DNA of 64,000 nt from JANMJD01 sp963847945 (lineage in GTDB: Bacteria > Actinomycetota > Acidimicrobiia > Acidimicrobiales > Ilumatobacteraceae), in NCBI GenBank assembly GCA_963847945.1, contig CAWKBX010000009.1, positions 1,240,001-1,304,000 of the forward strand, written 5' to 3'. Positions 9,404 through 18,789 of the stretch are shown here, piece after piece. Below the pieces are notes generated by a model, which saw only the letters and a list, made by a program, of their open reading frames with translations, had not been told where the DNA came from and did no database searches. How positions within the stretch are numbered: position 1 is the stretch's first letter; every line of letters begins with the position of its first letter. The translations under genes were made by a program, and so were the position numbers.

Positions 9404-9993
9404 GCGCACAACTTGGCCGCCCGCTCAGCGGAGCTGAAATTCGAGACATCCTCGTTCGGGTCGCTGACGCCATCGATCCGCACCTCACACAGCAGACAGT
9501 CGTGCTGATCGGCGGCGCGTACATGGCTCTGCACGGCTGGCGAGACAGCACTCGCGACATCGACTCGGCCGTCGTGTTATCCGCTGGTCTGCAAGCCGCC
9601 GTGGGTCGGGTCGCATCCGACGCCGGGTTGACCGCCACCTTCATGAACGCCCACGCGGTCGCGTTCGTCGAGAATCTGCCACCGGTGACCGAGTGCGAGA
9701 CGCTGCTTGATCATCCACGGCTGAGGGTGATCGCTCCGCCGCCGGACTACATCTTCTTGATGAAACTTCGATCGGCGCGGCCGGGAACCGATCGCTCAGA
9801 CATGCTCCGTCTGCTCCCGAGCTGCACGTTTGAATCGGTCGACGACGTCGTCAACCGGTTCTGGAAGACGTTCCCAAACGAGCGTGCAGACGCCTACCTC
9901 GCCTCGTTCGTCGCCGAGGTCGCCCGATCGGCAGGCGTCGCCCTGCCCGGTGCCAACACGGCGGACGAGTTATCTCGCCGACCTGGGATATGA
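9400..9993 (+). CDS. nucleotidyltransferase-fold protein, DUF6036-like, possible toxin
   Basis: 198 residues from the GTG at 9400 overlapping the previous stop. The segment VVLIGGAYMALHGWRDSTRDIDSA is a minimal nucleotidyltransferase signature: GG before a helix, then the metal-binding pair in RDID. Such proteins paired with a helix-turn-helix partner often act as nucleotide-transferring toxins, but some are plain regulators of unknown function. A basic C-terminal helix region follows a DYIFLMKL segment typical of DUF6036. Toxic activity is an inference from the arrangement. Confidence 0.65.
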   Translation: MSAQLGRPLSGAEIRDILVRVADAIDPHLTQQTVVLIGGAYMALHGWRDSTRDIDSAVVLSAGLQAAVGRVASDAGLTATFMNAHAVAFVENLPPVTECETLLDHPRLRVIAPPPDYIFLMKLRSARPGTDRSDMLRLLPSCTFESVDDVVNRFWKTFPNERADAYLASFVAEVARSAGVALPGANTADELSRRPGI

Positions 9994-10087
9994 CGAACAA
10001 AACCTCTGCCGATGCGGCGGCGTTGACCGCGCTTTGATCGTCGATTTGGCCCATCACCGCGAGACTACCGATTGCATTGAGTCGAGT

Positions 10088-10957
10088 TCAGGCGAGGCGT
10101 TTGTCGAAGTGGCGTTCGAAGGCGTCGTAATAGTCAGTGTCGTCGACGAGGGCGCCCATCGCTACCCATTCCTCGTCGGTCATCGCTCGGCGGCCGGCGA
10201 CCATCTCGGGGCCACCCCACGACACGGGGTAGCGCAGTTTGGGTTGGTCGGTGGTGATCGCGTGGTGGATGATCGCCCCGACCTCGAACGGGTCGGTGGC
10301 CTCGGCCAGCCCGGCGGCGTACATCTGGAACATCCGCCGGTACGGGGCGTCGTAGGCGCCGGTCTGGTTGGGCGAGTCGATGTTCTTGGCGAAGATCGCC
10401 GACTTGGTGATCCCCGGCTCGATGATCGCCACTCGAATGCCGAACGGGGCGACCTCCTGCGCCAGGCCCTCGCTCATCCCCTCCAGCGCCCACTTCGAGG
10501 TGAAGTACGGCTGCTGGCCGATTGCCGCGACACGACCGACGATCGATGAGACGTTGACGATGCATCCTTTGCCCCGGGCCCGCATCTGGGGGAGCACGGC
10601 CTGAACGGCTCGGATCGCCCCGTACAGGTTGATGTTCATCACCTCGGCGTACAGGCTGACCGGGCATTCCTCGGCCACCGAGTTCCCCCCGACCCCGGCG
10701 TTGTTGACCAGGTTGTCGACGTGCCCGGCCCGCTCGAGGATCTCGGCCATCCCGGTGCTCACCGAGTCATCTTCAGCGATGTCGACGATGGCGAGTTGCA
10801 CTTCGACTCCGGCGTCGGCGGCCATCGCCTTGAGCTTGGCAGCCTTGTCGAGGCTGCGGACGGTGCCGTAGACCTCGTGACCTTGCTTGGCAAGGTAGAT
10901 GGCGGTGGCCCGCCCGATTCCCGAGTTGGCACCGGTCACGACTGAGACGATCGACAT
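10088..10957 (-). CDS. short-chain dehydrogenase/reductase (SDR)
   Basis: Classical SDR of 289 residues with the Rossmann motif VTGANSGIGRAT at residues 7-18, the NNAG motif (LVNNAGVGG) near 90 and the active site YFTSK near 155. Cofactor is NAD or NADP; the substrate is not evident. The start MSIVSVVTG fits the family. It stands alone on the minus strand, divergent from the fix cluster. Mycofactocin-dependent SDRs are common in organisms of this kind, but I do not see the N-terminal insertion that marks those, so this is called a generic SDR. Confidence 0.85.
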   Translation of the reverse strand: MSIVSVVTGANSGIGRATAIYLAKQGHEVYGTVRSLDKAAKLKAMAADAGVEVQLAIVDIAEDDSVSTGMAEILERAGHVDNLVNNAGVGGNSVAEECPVSLYAEVMNINLYGAIRAVQAVLPQMRARGKGCIVNVSSIVGRVAAIGQQPYFTSKWALEGMSEGLAQEVAPFGIRVAIIEPGITKSAIFAKNIDSPNQTGAYDAPYRRMFQMYAAGLAEATDPFEVGAIIHHAITTDQPKLRYPVSWGGPEMVAGRRAMTDEEWVAMGALVDDTDYYDAFERHFDKRLA

Positions 10958-11109
10958 TCCCGAAGCGTACGCGGCGGGCTGTCTTCCCCCGATTCTCGGG
11001 CCAATACTGACCGCTCAGCGGGAATTCCTCGCCCGGGAACGACCCGGTCGCCGAGCGGCCCGGCTTCGCAGGCGGGCGAACCTGCGTCGGATCAGTAACG
11101 TCGTGAGTG

Positions 11110-12030
11110 ATGCTTGCTGTCGTCCCGATCCGTGCCGGTGAACTTCCCGCGGGAGGGGCCGAGGCCGTCGGCGAGGCCGGGGGGCGATGCCTCCTCGTGG
11201 GCACCGCAACCGACGACGCGGCGACCGCGCTGGTTGGGCTCGCCACCGAAATCTGGCTGGCTGAGGTGGGCGGTTTCGCACCTGCCGCGTGGAGCGAGGT
11301 CCTCGTCGATTTCCTCGCAAACGAACTCCAGTTGGTCGTGCCCGCCTGCCCCGACGGCCGCGATCTGGCGCCCAGATTGGCGCACCGACTCGGTCGAACG
11401 CTGCTGGCCGGGGCCATTGAGGTGGGCGACACCCGGGTGAAGTTGGCCCGACGCGGCGGCCTGGTGATTGAGGAACCACCCACGCCCGCGGCCTTCGTGG
11501 CCACCCTGATTCCCGGCGTCCGGGGCGTCGACCTGCCCGGGAGCGCCGTTCCGGTCGTACATTCGCTCGCAATGACCCAACCGACGACCGAGCGCGACGC
11601 GACCTCGGTCGAGGTGCTCCCACCCGACCTGGCGACGATGGACTTGACCGAGGCGCCACGCATCGTTGGCGGGGGCGCCGGGCTTGATTCGAAGGAACGA
11701 TTTGCCCAGCTCGCCGCGGTTGCGACGGCGATCGGAGCGTCGGTGGGGGCGACCCGGGTGATCACCGACAAGGGCTGGGTCGGCCACGAACGCCAGATCG
11801 GCACGACGGGTGTCGTCGTCGATCCGCAGCTGTACATCGCCTTTGGCATCAGCGGAGCGGTGCAGCACACCTCGGGTCTCGGTCAGCCCGACCACATCAT
11901 CAGCGTCAACACCGACCCCCATTGCCCGATGATGCAACTCGCCGACCTGGCGATCGTCAGCGACGCCAATGCGACCCTCGGCGCCCTGTTGGCTGCGCTC
12001 GCCGAGCGTGAGGGGGCCGACCGTGGCTGA
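11110..12030 (+). CDS. fixB: electron transfer flavoprotein alpha subunit (FixB/EtfA type)
   Basis: Alpha subunit of an electron transfer flavoprotein. The C-terminal FAD domain is clear: GASVGATRVITDKGW, the GTTG loop, IAFGISGAVQHTSGL and a final NTDPHCPMMQLADLAIV. The N-terminal half is more divergent. A GTG immediately upstream (11107) is also possible as start. The gene overlaps fixC by eight bases, and fixX and fixA follow, so it belongs to a FixABCX-type complex that in other bacteria transfers electrons from NADH to quinone and ferredoxin by bifurcation. Here no nitrogen-fixation genes are present, so the electron acceptor must be something else. Confidence 0.85.
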   Translation: MLAVVPIRAGELPAGGAEAVGEAGGRCLLVGTATDDAATALVGLATEIWLAEVGGFAPAAWSEVLVDFLANELQLVVPACPDGRDLAPRLAHRLGRTLLAGAIEVGDTRVKLARRGGLVIEEPPTPAAFVATLIPGVRGVDLPGSAVPVVHSLAMTQPTTERDATSVEVLPPDLATMDLTEAPRIVGGGAGLDSKERFAQLAAVATAIGASVGATRVITDKGWVGHERQIGTTGVVVDPQLYIAFGISGAVQHTSGLGQPDHIISVNTDPHCPMMQLADLAIVSDANATLGALLAALAEREGADRG

Positions 12031-13330
12031 GCCCGATGTCGATGTGATCGTCGTCGGTGCCGGTCCGGCCGGAGCCTGCGCGGCGTTGGTCGCGGCGCGG
12101 GCCGGCCTGCGGGTCGTGTTGTTGGAACGCGGCCCGTTCGCCGGGTCGAAGAACATGTACGGGGGGGTCGTCTACCCGCGCATCCTCGACAAGTTGATTC
12201 CCCAGTGGTGGACCGAGGCACCGATCCAACGATGGATCACCCGGCGGGCGACGATGCTGATGACCCCCACCCAGGCGCTCACCGTCGACTTTCGTACCGA
12301 GGCGTGGGGCAAGCCGCCCTACAACGGGGCGACCGCCTACCGGCCCGATTTCGATCACTGGCTGGCATCAAAGGCCGAGGACGCGGGGGCCGAGTTGATC
12401 TGCTCGACGACCGTCGTCGGGCTGTTCCGCGACGCGAACGGCCGGGTGACGGGGGTGCGCACCGACCGCCCCGATGGCGATCTGACCGCCCGACTGGTGA
12501 TCGCCTGCGACGGGGTGAACTCGTTCATCGCCAAGGAGGCCGGGCTCTACGGCAAGGTCGACTCCCACCACTACACGCTCGGAGTGAAGGAAACACTGGC
12601 GCTCCCCAAGGAGGTCATCGACGAGCGCTTCGGGGTGCGCGGCGACGAGGGCGTCGACTACGAGATCGTCGGGGCGACCGGGGACGTGAACGGTGGCGGC
12701 TTCCTCTATACCAACCTCGACACAATCGCGGTGGGAGTCGTGTTGAAGCTGCCGAAGCTCGCCGCTCAGAAGCGTCGACCCGAGGAGATCATCGCCGCAC
12801 TGAAGGCCCATTCGGCGATCGCCCCGCTGGTCGAAGGGGGTGAGGTCAAGGAGTACTCCGCCCACCTGATCCCCGAGGCGGGCTGGAAGATGCTGCCCAA
12901 GCTGGCCGGTGATGGTCTGCTCGTCGCCGGTGATGCGGCCGCGTTGTGCCTCGCCGCCGGCATCTGGCTCGAAGGCGTCAACTTCGCGATGGCGTCGGGG
13001 ATGTATGCGGGTGAGGCTGCCGTCGATGCGGTCGGGGCCGGTGACACGTCGCTGTCGGGCCTGGCCGGGTATCGCCGCCGGCTGGAGGACACGTTTGTGC
13101 TCAAGGACCACCGCAAGTTGCAACGAGCCCCCGAACTGATGCTCGGCGACAGGATCCAGTTCCAGTATCCGCAGATGACGGCAAATATCGTCGAGCGCAT
13201 GTTCCGCGTCGACAACCCCAACCCCAAGCCGGGCCTGCGCACCGTGCTACACGAGGAACGCAAGCGCTCCGGGGTTCGCCTACGCGATCTCGCCCGCGAC
13301 AGCTGGAACCTCCTGAGGACCTTCGGATGA
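12023..13330 (+). CDS. fixC: FixC-type electron transfer flavoprotein-quinone oxidoreductase
   Basis: FAD-dependent dehydrogenase of 435 residues, the quinone-linked member of FixABCX. The dinucleotide-binding motif VIVVGAGPAGACAALVAARAG is at the N-terminus, GPFAGSKNMYGG follows as in ETF-QO/FixC proteins, and GDAAALCLAAGIWLEGVNFAM is the second FAD motif. The GTG at 12023 was chosen because it lies just before the FAD motif and overlaps fixB by eight bases; an upstream start at 11969 would only add unrelated residues. The TGA stop at 13328-13330 overlaps the ATG of the first 89-bp repeat unit. Confidence 0.9.
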   Translation: MAEPDVDVIVVGAGPAGACAALVAARAGLRVVLLERGPFAGSKNMYGGVVYPRILDKLIPQWWTEAPIQRWITRRATMLMTPTQALTVDFRTEAWGKPPYNGATAYRPDFDHWLASKAEDAGAELICSTTVVGLFRDANGRVTGVRTDRPDGDLTARLVIACDGVNSFIAKEAGLYGKVDSHHYTLGVKETLALPKEVIDERFGVRGDEGVDYEIVGATGDVNGGGFLYTNLDTIAVGVVLKLPKLAAQKRRPEEIIAALKAHSAIAPLVEGGEVKEYSAHLIPEAGWKMLPKLAGDGLLVAGDAAALCLAAGIWLEGVNFAMASGMYAGEAAVDAVGAGDTSLSGLAGYRRRLEDTFVLKDHRKLQRAPELMLGDRIQFQYPQMTANIVERMFRVDNPNPKPGLRTVLHEERKRSGVRLRDLARDSWNLLRTFG

Positions 13331-13596
13331 GCGCAGCGAAGACGGGTCGGCCGACAAAGCGCCAGCGACTTGGGCGGCGATGGGGTGCGGGGGCGCAGCC
13401 CCCGGGAGGTGTTGGATGAGCGCAGCGAAGACGGGTCGGCCGACAAAGCGCCAGCGACTTGGGCGGCGATGGGGTGCGGGGGCGCAGCCCCCGGGAGGTG
13501 TTGGATGAGCGCAGCGAAGACGGGTCGGCCGACAAAGCGCCAGCGACTTGGGCGGCGATGGGGTACAGCGACGCAGCCCTCGGGAGGTGTTGGGTG
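13327..13596 (+). repeat. three tandem 89-bp repeats, each an RBS-bearing mini open frame, between fixC and fixX
   Basis: Copies start at 13327, 13416 and 13505; the first two are identical to the eye and the third (92 bp) diverges in its last third. Each begins ATGAGCGCAGCGAAGACG, encodes a basic peptide of about 30 residues (MSAAKTGRPTKRQRLGRRWG, then Gly/Pro-rich) and ends with GGGAGGTGTTGG, a good ribosome-binding site for the next ATG. Each TGA stop overlaps the next ATG, and the first ATG overlaps the fixC stop, so ribosomes could pass fixC to three peptides to fixX without a gap. The repeat length is not a multiple of three, so frames shift but the restart preserves the design. Whether peptides are made is unknown. 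Confidence 0.75.
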
Positions 13597-13905
13597 ATGG
13601 CCGCGACGTCGGGCCCGGAGTGGTCGCCGATCTCGTTCGAGGATCGGATGGGAACCGCGGAATTCCGCATCCACCATCGCGCCCACATCACTGTCGACGG
13701 TGACTCTTGTCGCGGCTGCACGACCCAACAATGCGTCGTTGCCTGCCCCGCCAACCTGTTCGTACCGACCTCCGATGGCGGCATCTTGTTCAACTACGAG
13801 CAGTGCTTCGAATGCGGCACCTGCTACCTGGTCTGCAACACCGAGGGCGCGATCACCTGGACCTATCCCGAAGGCGGGCACGGCATCGTGTTCCGCCGCA
13901 CCTGA
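13597..13905 (+). CDS. fixX: FixX-type ferredoxin-like protein
   Basis: 102-residue ferredoxin of the FixX family. Cysteines are arranged CRGCTTQQCVVACP and later CFECGTCYLVC, typical of FixX, where one four-iron cluster is retained and the protein docks to FixC. The ATG at 13597 overlaps the stop of the third repeat unit (TGATG) and has GGGAGG upstream. It is the small iron-sulfur member of the fixBCXA cluster. Confidence 0.9.
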   Translation: MAATSGPEWSPISFEDRMGTAEFRIHHRAHITVDGDSCRGCTTQQCVVACPANLFVPTSDGGILFNYEQCFECGTCYLVCNTEGAITWTYPEGGHGIVFRRT

Positions 13906-13921
13906 GCAGCGGGTTGTGAGC

Positions 13922-14792
13922 ATGCGTGTTGTCGTCTGCTTGAAGTTCATCGACCGTCGCCCGGCGGCCGACCTGCTCGCTGCCCCCGAGGCGGTCGACG
14001 ATCGCTTCACCGGCATGTCACCCGCCGATGAAGCCGCGCTGGAATGGGCCCTGGTAGCCGCGGCCGGGCAGCAGGCCGAGGTTGTCGCGTTGACCTTCGG
14101 TCCCTCGGCGGCCGACGTCGTGTTGCGCGCGGCAATCGCCGCTGGTGCCAACTGCGCCGTGCGGGTCGATGGGTCCCGGAACGCTGATTCGATGGTCGTC
14201 GCCCGCGCGCTGGCCTCCGGGATCCATCCCGATGACCTGGTGTTGTGCGGCGACTACTCCGTTGACCGGGGCACCGGCTCCGTGCCTGCGTTCATCGCCG
14301 CCGAACTCGGCGTCCCGCAGGCCCTCGGTCTCGTGACCTTGTCGCTCGGACTTGATCGAAGGATCGACGCCCTCCGTCGACTCGATGGCGGTCGCCGCGA
14401 ACGCCTCGCCATCGACTGGCGCGATCGTGGGGCGGTGTTGTCGGTCGAGGGTTCCACTGCCCGTCTCCGTCGGGCCGGTCTCGGTGCCGTGATGCGGGCT
14501 CGTAACGCCCCGATCGAGGTGGTCGACGGTCCTACCGCAACCACCGAACGGCCGGTCGTCACCCGCCCGTTCCGGCCCCGGCCCCGCGTGCTCGCCGCTC
14601 CGGTTGGTGATCACCCACTCGATCGCCTCCGCTTCTTGACGGACGCCGGAGCCACGGCCGGCGCGTCGGCGGGTGAGACCGTCGTGTTCGGACCCCCAGG
14701 CCGCCGCCGCCCGAGTCATGCAGGCGCTGACGACCTGGGGCTACCTGTCGCCACCGGCTCCCGCCGGCCTGGGGCATCCATCGGAACGGTGA
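13922..14792 (+). pseudogene. fixA: electron transfer flavoprotein beta subunit (FixA/EtfB type), 3' frame change
   Basis: EtfB-type subunit starting MRVVVCLKFIDRRP with the nucleotide-binding region VLCGDYSVDRGTGSVPAFIAAELGVP. The last 30 codons are out of frame: at 14690-14700 an apparent extra C in a run of five (GGACCCCCAGG) shifts the frame by +1. Restoring it gives AAAARVMQALTTWGYL and a stop at 14790-14792, as expected for a full-length subunit. This looks like a homopolymer sequencing error, but a true frameshift is possible. GTG 13916 is an alternative start. Gene order B-C-X-A differs from the usual A-B-C-X. Confidence 0.75.
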
Positions 14793-14945
14793 ACGACAAC
14801 GCGTCCCCCAGGCGTGGGTTGAACGACTCGGCATCCGCCGATGTAACAAGGACCTCACTCGGTCCCGTAGAAGGGTCAAATCCTGCCGAGGTTTGGGGGA
14901 GGTTGGGTCCCTCGTCGGGTGGGAAGGGGGGAGTAGCGTTCGGTT

Positions 14946-16610
14946 ATGAACGCACCGCGTGTGCTGCCTCGCATCAGTTGGACGCTGGTCGTCTGTGCGG
15001 CGTTCACGTTTGCGGTGACCCGCTTCGTCGTCCCGGTCGACGAGGCTGCGTCGGGTGTTGCTTTGGCCGCGGCTCAGCCCGTCCAGCAGATGGAGCTCCG
15101 GGCCGCGACACCCGCGGCCGATCCCCTGGTTGATCAGGCGACCGCATCCGCCGGGGTTGCTCAGACCACACCCGCGCAAACAACGCCCGCTCAGACCGCG
15201 TCGTTGCTGGCCTGGCCGGGAACGGTCGATCCGAATCTGACACCGGCCGAGCGCGAGAAGATCCCCATCGCCGCAGTGGTGTCGGACGCGGCCCAGTCGG
15301 GTAAGCCGTGGGGGACGGTGGTCACGGGCCTGTTGACCTTCCGCGGCAACCCGACGCGGTCGTATCACGGGTCGGGTCCGGTGCCGGCTAACCCCCAGGT
15401 GCAGTGGAAGTACCCGGGCCGAGCCATGTGCGGGGCGTCGTACGAGTACGGGATCACCAAGCAGTGGTGCGGTACCGGGTGGACCGGTCAACCAGTGGTG
15501 TTCGAACGTGACGGTCGTACGTGGCTGGTGTTCGGGGCGTATGACTACAAGATCCATTTCGTCGACGCCAATACCGGCCTCGACATCATCCCGCCGTTCC
15601 CGACCGGCGACATCGCCAAGGGGGCGATCACCGTCGACCCCGACGGCTACCCGCTCATCTACGCCGGATCGCGCGACAACAAGTACCGCGTCATCGCCAT
15701 CGACCGCGCCGTTCCGACCGAGTTGTGGAGCCTCGACGCCCACTCGGTGAAGCCGACATTGTGGAATGACGACTGGGATGCGGCGGGGTTGGTCGTCAAC
15801 GACTGGCTGATCGAGGGCGGCGAGAATTCCCGCCTTCACCTGGTCAAACTCAACCGCGGCTATGGTCCCGACGGATTGGTCACCGCCGACCCGGTGCTGG
15901 CCTGGCACGGGGCCGGTTGGGACGACGAACTGCTCGCCGACACCCCCGACATCCGGGTCAGCCTGGAGAGTTCGGTCATGCTGCTCGGCGACATCGCCTA
16001 CGTCGCATCTTCGGGCGGGCTGGTGCAGGGCTGGGATGTCTCGGTCATCCGCACCGGCGTCGGCGAACCGCACCGGGTCTTCCGCTTCTGGACCGGCGAT
16101 GACACCGATGCAACGATCGTCGGTGACGCCGATGGGTATATCTACGTCGGCGTCGAGGTCGATCGAAACCTGCGACGCGTCCGCGACGTCGGGCAGCTCC
16201 TCAAACTCGACCCCCGCAAGCCCGACGATCCGGTCGTGTGGAAAGTCGACGTCAACTTCGGGATCGATTCGGGTACCTGGTCGACCCCCGCCATTGTCGG
16301 CGAGACGATCGTCTGGCCGACGAAGCCGGGCAAGATCTACGGCCTCGACCGGGCGACCGGGGCGACGAAGTGGGAGTTGAAGGTCACCGGACCGGTGCTC
16401 AGCTCACCGGCGGTTGTCGACGGGGTGTTGATGCAGGCCGACGGCGCGGGCATCATCCACGCATACAACCTTGGTGACGGTTCGTTGACCCCGACCGAAC
16501 GCTGGTCGCTGCGGCTGAACGCCAATGTGGAGTCGACCCCGGCGGTGTGGAATGGTCGCCTCTATGTCGGCGACCGCAGCGGGTTCATGTACGCCATCGG
16601 CGATGCCTGA
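14946..16610 (+). CDS. secreted or membrane-anchored PQQ-type beta-propeller protein
   Basis: 554 residues: an N-terminal hydrophobic segment (about residues 10-27, signal peptide or anchor), an Ala/Thr/Gln-rich linker with TTPAQTTPAQT, then a propeller of PQQ/WD40-like blades (WSTPAIVGETIVWPTKPGKI and SSPAVVDGVLMQADGAGI). GRAMCGASYEYGITKQWCGTGW contains a cysteine pair that may form a disulfide outside the cell. No quinoprotein dehydrogenase active site is seen, so a structural or assembly role is as likely as catalysis. mftE begins inside its 3' end (overlap of eight bases), which ties it to the mycofactocin genes. Confidence 0.7.
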   Translation: MNAPRVLPRISWTLVVCAAFTFAVTRFVVPVDEAASGVALAAAQPVQQMELRAATPAADPLVDQATASAGVAQTTPAQTTPAQTASLLAWPGTVDPNLTPAEREKIPIAAVVSDAAQSGKPWGTVVTGLLTFRGNPTRSYHGSGPVPANPQVQWKYPGRAMCGASYEYGITKQWCGTGWTGQPVVFERDGRTWLVFGAYDYKIHFVDANTGLDIIPPFPTGDIAKGAITVDPDGYPLIYAGSRDNKYRVIAIDRAVPTELWSLDAHSVKPTLWNDDWDAAGLVVNDWLIEGGENSRLHLVKLNRGYGPDGLVTADPVLAWHGAGWDDELLADTPDIRVSLESSVMLLGDIAYVASSGGLVQGWDVSVIRTGVGEPHRVFRFWTGDDTDATIVGDADGYIYVGVEVDRNLRRVRDVGQLLKLDPRKPDDPVVWKVDVNFGIDSGTWSTPAIVGETIVWPTKPGKIYGLDRATGATKWELKVTGPVLSSPAVVDGVLMQADGAGIIHAYNLGDGSLTPTERWSLRLNANVESTPAVWNGRLYVGDRSGFMYAIGDA

Positions 16611-17388
16611 ACCCCGGCCGGACACTCGGCCGGACACCCGGCTGGAGGTCGGGCCCGGCTCTCGGCTGGATGTCGGGTTCGGTGGGCAGATGGGGAGTTT
16701 GCCATGGCCTGCCCTTCCACCCGATCCGATCGTGGTCATCCCGCTCGGGTCGTGTGAACAACACGGTCCGCATCTGCCGCTCGATACCGACACCCGCATC
16801 GCCGTGGCGCTGGCCGATGGCCTCGCGGCCGGCCGCGATGACATGCTTGTCGCCCCGGCGGTCGCCTATGGGGCAAGCTGGGAACATGCCGGTTTCCCCG
16901 GTTTGCTGTCGCTCGACCATCAGGCATTGGCGGCGATGCTCATCCAACTCGGTCACTCGGCGACTTGGGCGCGGGGATTGGTGTTCGTCAACGGCCACGG
17001 CGGCAACGTTCGAGCGGTCCGCACCGCCGAGGAACGACTCTGCGCCGATGGACGTGCGGTGCTGGCGTGGTCGCCGACCCTGCCCGACGGTGACCTCCAT
17101 GCCGGTCGAGTTGAGACGTCGATGATGCTCGCCCTCGCCCCTGGTGTCGTCGCGATGGAGCGAGCCGAGCCCGGCTTCATGGGGCGGCCCCCCTCGTCAG
17201 TGTTCACCGACGGGGTGCAATCGATCAGCCACAACGGCGTCCTCGGTGACCCCACCGGCGCGAATGCCGAGGAAGGGCGTTCGCTGCTTGCCTCGCTGAC
17301 CCGCAGCCTTGCTGCGGCCGTCGATGGCTGGGTGACCCTCGCGTTGGACGCGAGGCGGGCACCGCTCCCCAGAATGGCTGCCGATTGA
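16603..17388 (+). CDS. mftE: mycofactocin peptidase MftE, creatininase family
   Basis: Creatininase-fold metalloprotease that in the mycofactocin pathway releases the modified C-terminal dipeptide from the MftA precursor. Metal-binding and family motifs are present: PLGSCEQHGPHLPLDTDT, VNGHGGNVRAV, and DLHAGRVETSMMLAL. The ATG at 16603 overlaps the upstream propeller gene; residues before about 30 are a proline/arginine-rich lead that family members often lack, so a later start is possible. mftF follows with TTGA overlap. No mftA, mftB, mftC or mftD is visible in the window, so the cluster is split or incomplete here. Confidence 0.85.
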   Translation: MPEPRPDTRPDTRLEVGPGSRLDVGFGGQMGSLPWPALPPDPIVVIPLGSCEQHGPHLPLDTDTRIAVALADGLAAGRDDMLVAPAVAYGASWEHAGFPGLLSLDHQALAAMLIQLGHSATWARGLVFVNGHGGNVRAVRTAEERLCADGRAVLAWSPTLPDGDLHAGRVETSMMLALAPGVVAMERAEPGFMGRPPSSVFTDGVQSISHNGVLGDPTGANAEEGRSLLASLTRSLAAAVDGWVTLALDARRAPLPRMAAD

Positions 17389-18789
17389 CCGTGACGCAGT
17401 TCAAACTCGATACTGGGGCGCGCCTGATCGACGACGACCGGGTGCTGATCGGGGGGTCGCCCCTGAGTATCTTCCGCCTCAGCGAGCCGGGTGGTCGGTT
17501 CGTGCGGACCCTGACCAGCGGGAATGCCCCCGTCACGTTGTCGACCGGCCAACAACGCCTCGTCGATCGTCTGCTCGACGCCGGTGCGATCCACCCGCAA
17601 CCCGGTCGTCTCGAGGGTGATGTTGCCGTCGTCATCCCGGCCCACGATCCGTCGTTGACCGGTCTCGATCGGCTCCTCGCGGCCGTGGCGCGAGCAGCCG
17701 GAGGTCACGATCGCATCAGCGAGATTGTGATCGTCGACGATGCCGGGGGCCAACCAATCCCTCCGGTCGATGGCGTCCGCGTTGAACGGCTGATGGTCAA
17801 TCGAGGGCCCGGTGGGGCCCGGAACCGGGGAGTGGAGCTGACCAGCGCCGAGTTCATCGCCTTTCTCGATGCCGATACCGAGCCGACGGTCGATTGGCTC
17901 GAACCACTCCTTGCCCACTTTGCGGATGCCCGGGTCGGGCTGGTCGCGGCGCGGGTGTCGAGCCGCCCGGGGCCGACGACGAGGGATCGATACGAGCAGT
18001 GGCGATCGCCCCTCGACCTCGGCGGCGAACCGGCGCGGGTGCGCACCGGCACCCGAGTCAGCTACGTTCCGGCCGCCGCGTTGGTGGTACGACGTGCGGC
18101 GTTCGACGCGGTCGGCGGGTTCGACGAGGCGTTGCGTTACGGCGAGGACGTCGACCTGGTCTGGCGGCTCGATGCCGCGGGATGGCGGTGCCGATACGAA
18201 CCAGCATCGGTGGCGGAGCATGAGCCGCGCCCGTCGTGGGCCGCGATGGGACGACAGCGGTTCGCCTACGGCTCGTCGTCGGCGCCGCTGGCGGCCCGCC
18301 ACTCGGGTGCACTCGCGCCCGCCCGGGTCAGCGGATGGACGGCCGCGTCGTGGGGACTTGTCGCCGCCGGTCAACCCCTCGTCGGTCTGGGCGTCGCCGC
18401 GGCCACGACGGCCGCGCTCACCCGCAAGCTGCCGGGCCTGCGTCATCCCGGCCGAGAGGCCGCGCGGCTGGCGGGACTCGGGCACCTCTACGGCGGACGG
18501 ATTCTTGCCGCGGCCTGTTGGCGGGCGTGGTGGCCACTCACCCTGGTGGCGGCCCTCTTCTCCCGGCGCGCTGCGCCGCGCCGCGATGGTCGCGGCGCTG
18601 GTCCCGGCATTGCTCGACTGGTACAAGGAGCGCCCCGATATCAATCCGGCGACGGCGGTGGCGGTGAGGTTTGCCGATGATGTGGCCTACGGCGCGGGCC
18701 TCTGGGCCGGGATGCTGAAACATCGCAGCGCCCGCGCCGCGATCCCGGACTTCACGAGCTGGCCGGGCCGACGAGCGTCGGGAGCGTAG
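17385..18789 (+). pseudogene. mftF: mycofactocin glycosyltransferase MftF, frame change near 3' end
   Basis: GT2-type glycosyltransferase, about 467 residues if restored; MftF adds beta-1,4-glucose units to mycofactocin. N-terminal substrate domain, then GT-A fold with VAVVIPAHD at about residue 80, nucleotide site EIVIVDDAGG, AFLDADTEPT as the DXD-type motif, and GGFDEALRYGEDVDLVWR. The frame is lost near 18570 (CCCGGCGCGCTG, apparent +1) and continues in the next frame through ALLDWYKERPDINP to a stop at 18787-18789, so the C-terminus is intact apart from this indel. Start is TTG 17385 (overlapping mftE) or GTG 17391. Confidence 0.75.

Noticed and set aside
13327..13596. CRISPR-like spacing of repeats
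   Set aside because: The units are contiguous without unique spacers, so it is a tandem repeat and not a CRISPR array.
14840..14900. tRNA-like sequence (GGGTCAAATCC) before the PQQ propeller gene
   Set aside because: No acceptor stem or anticodon arm can be folded around it.
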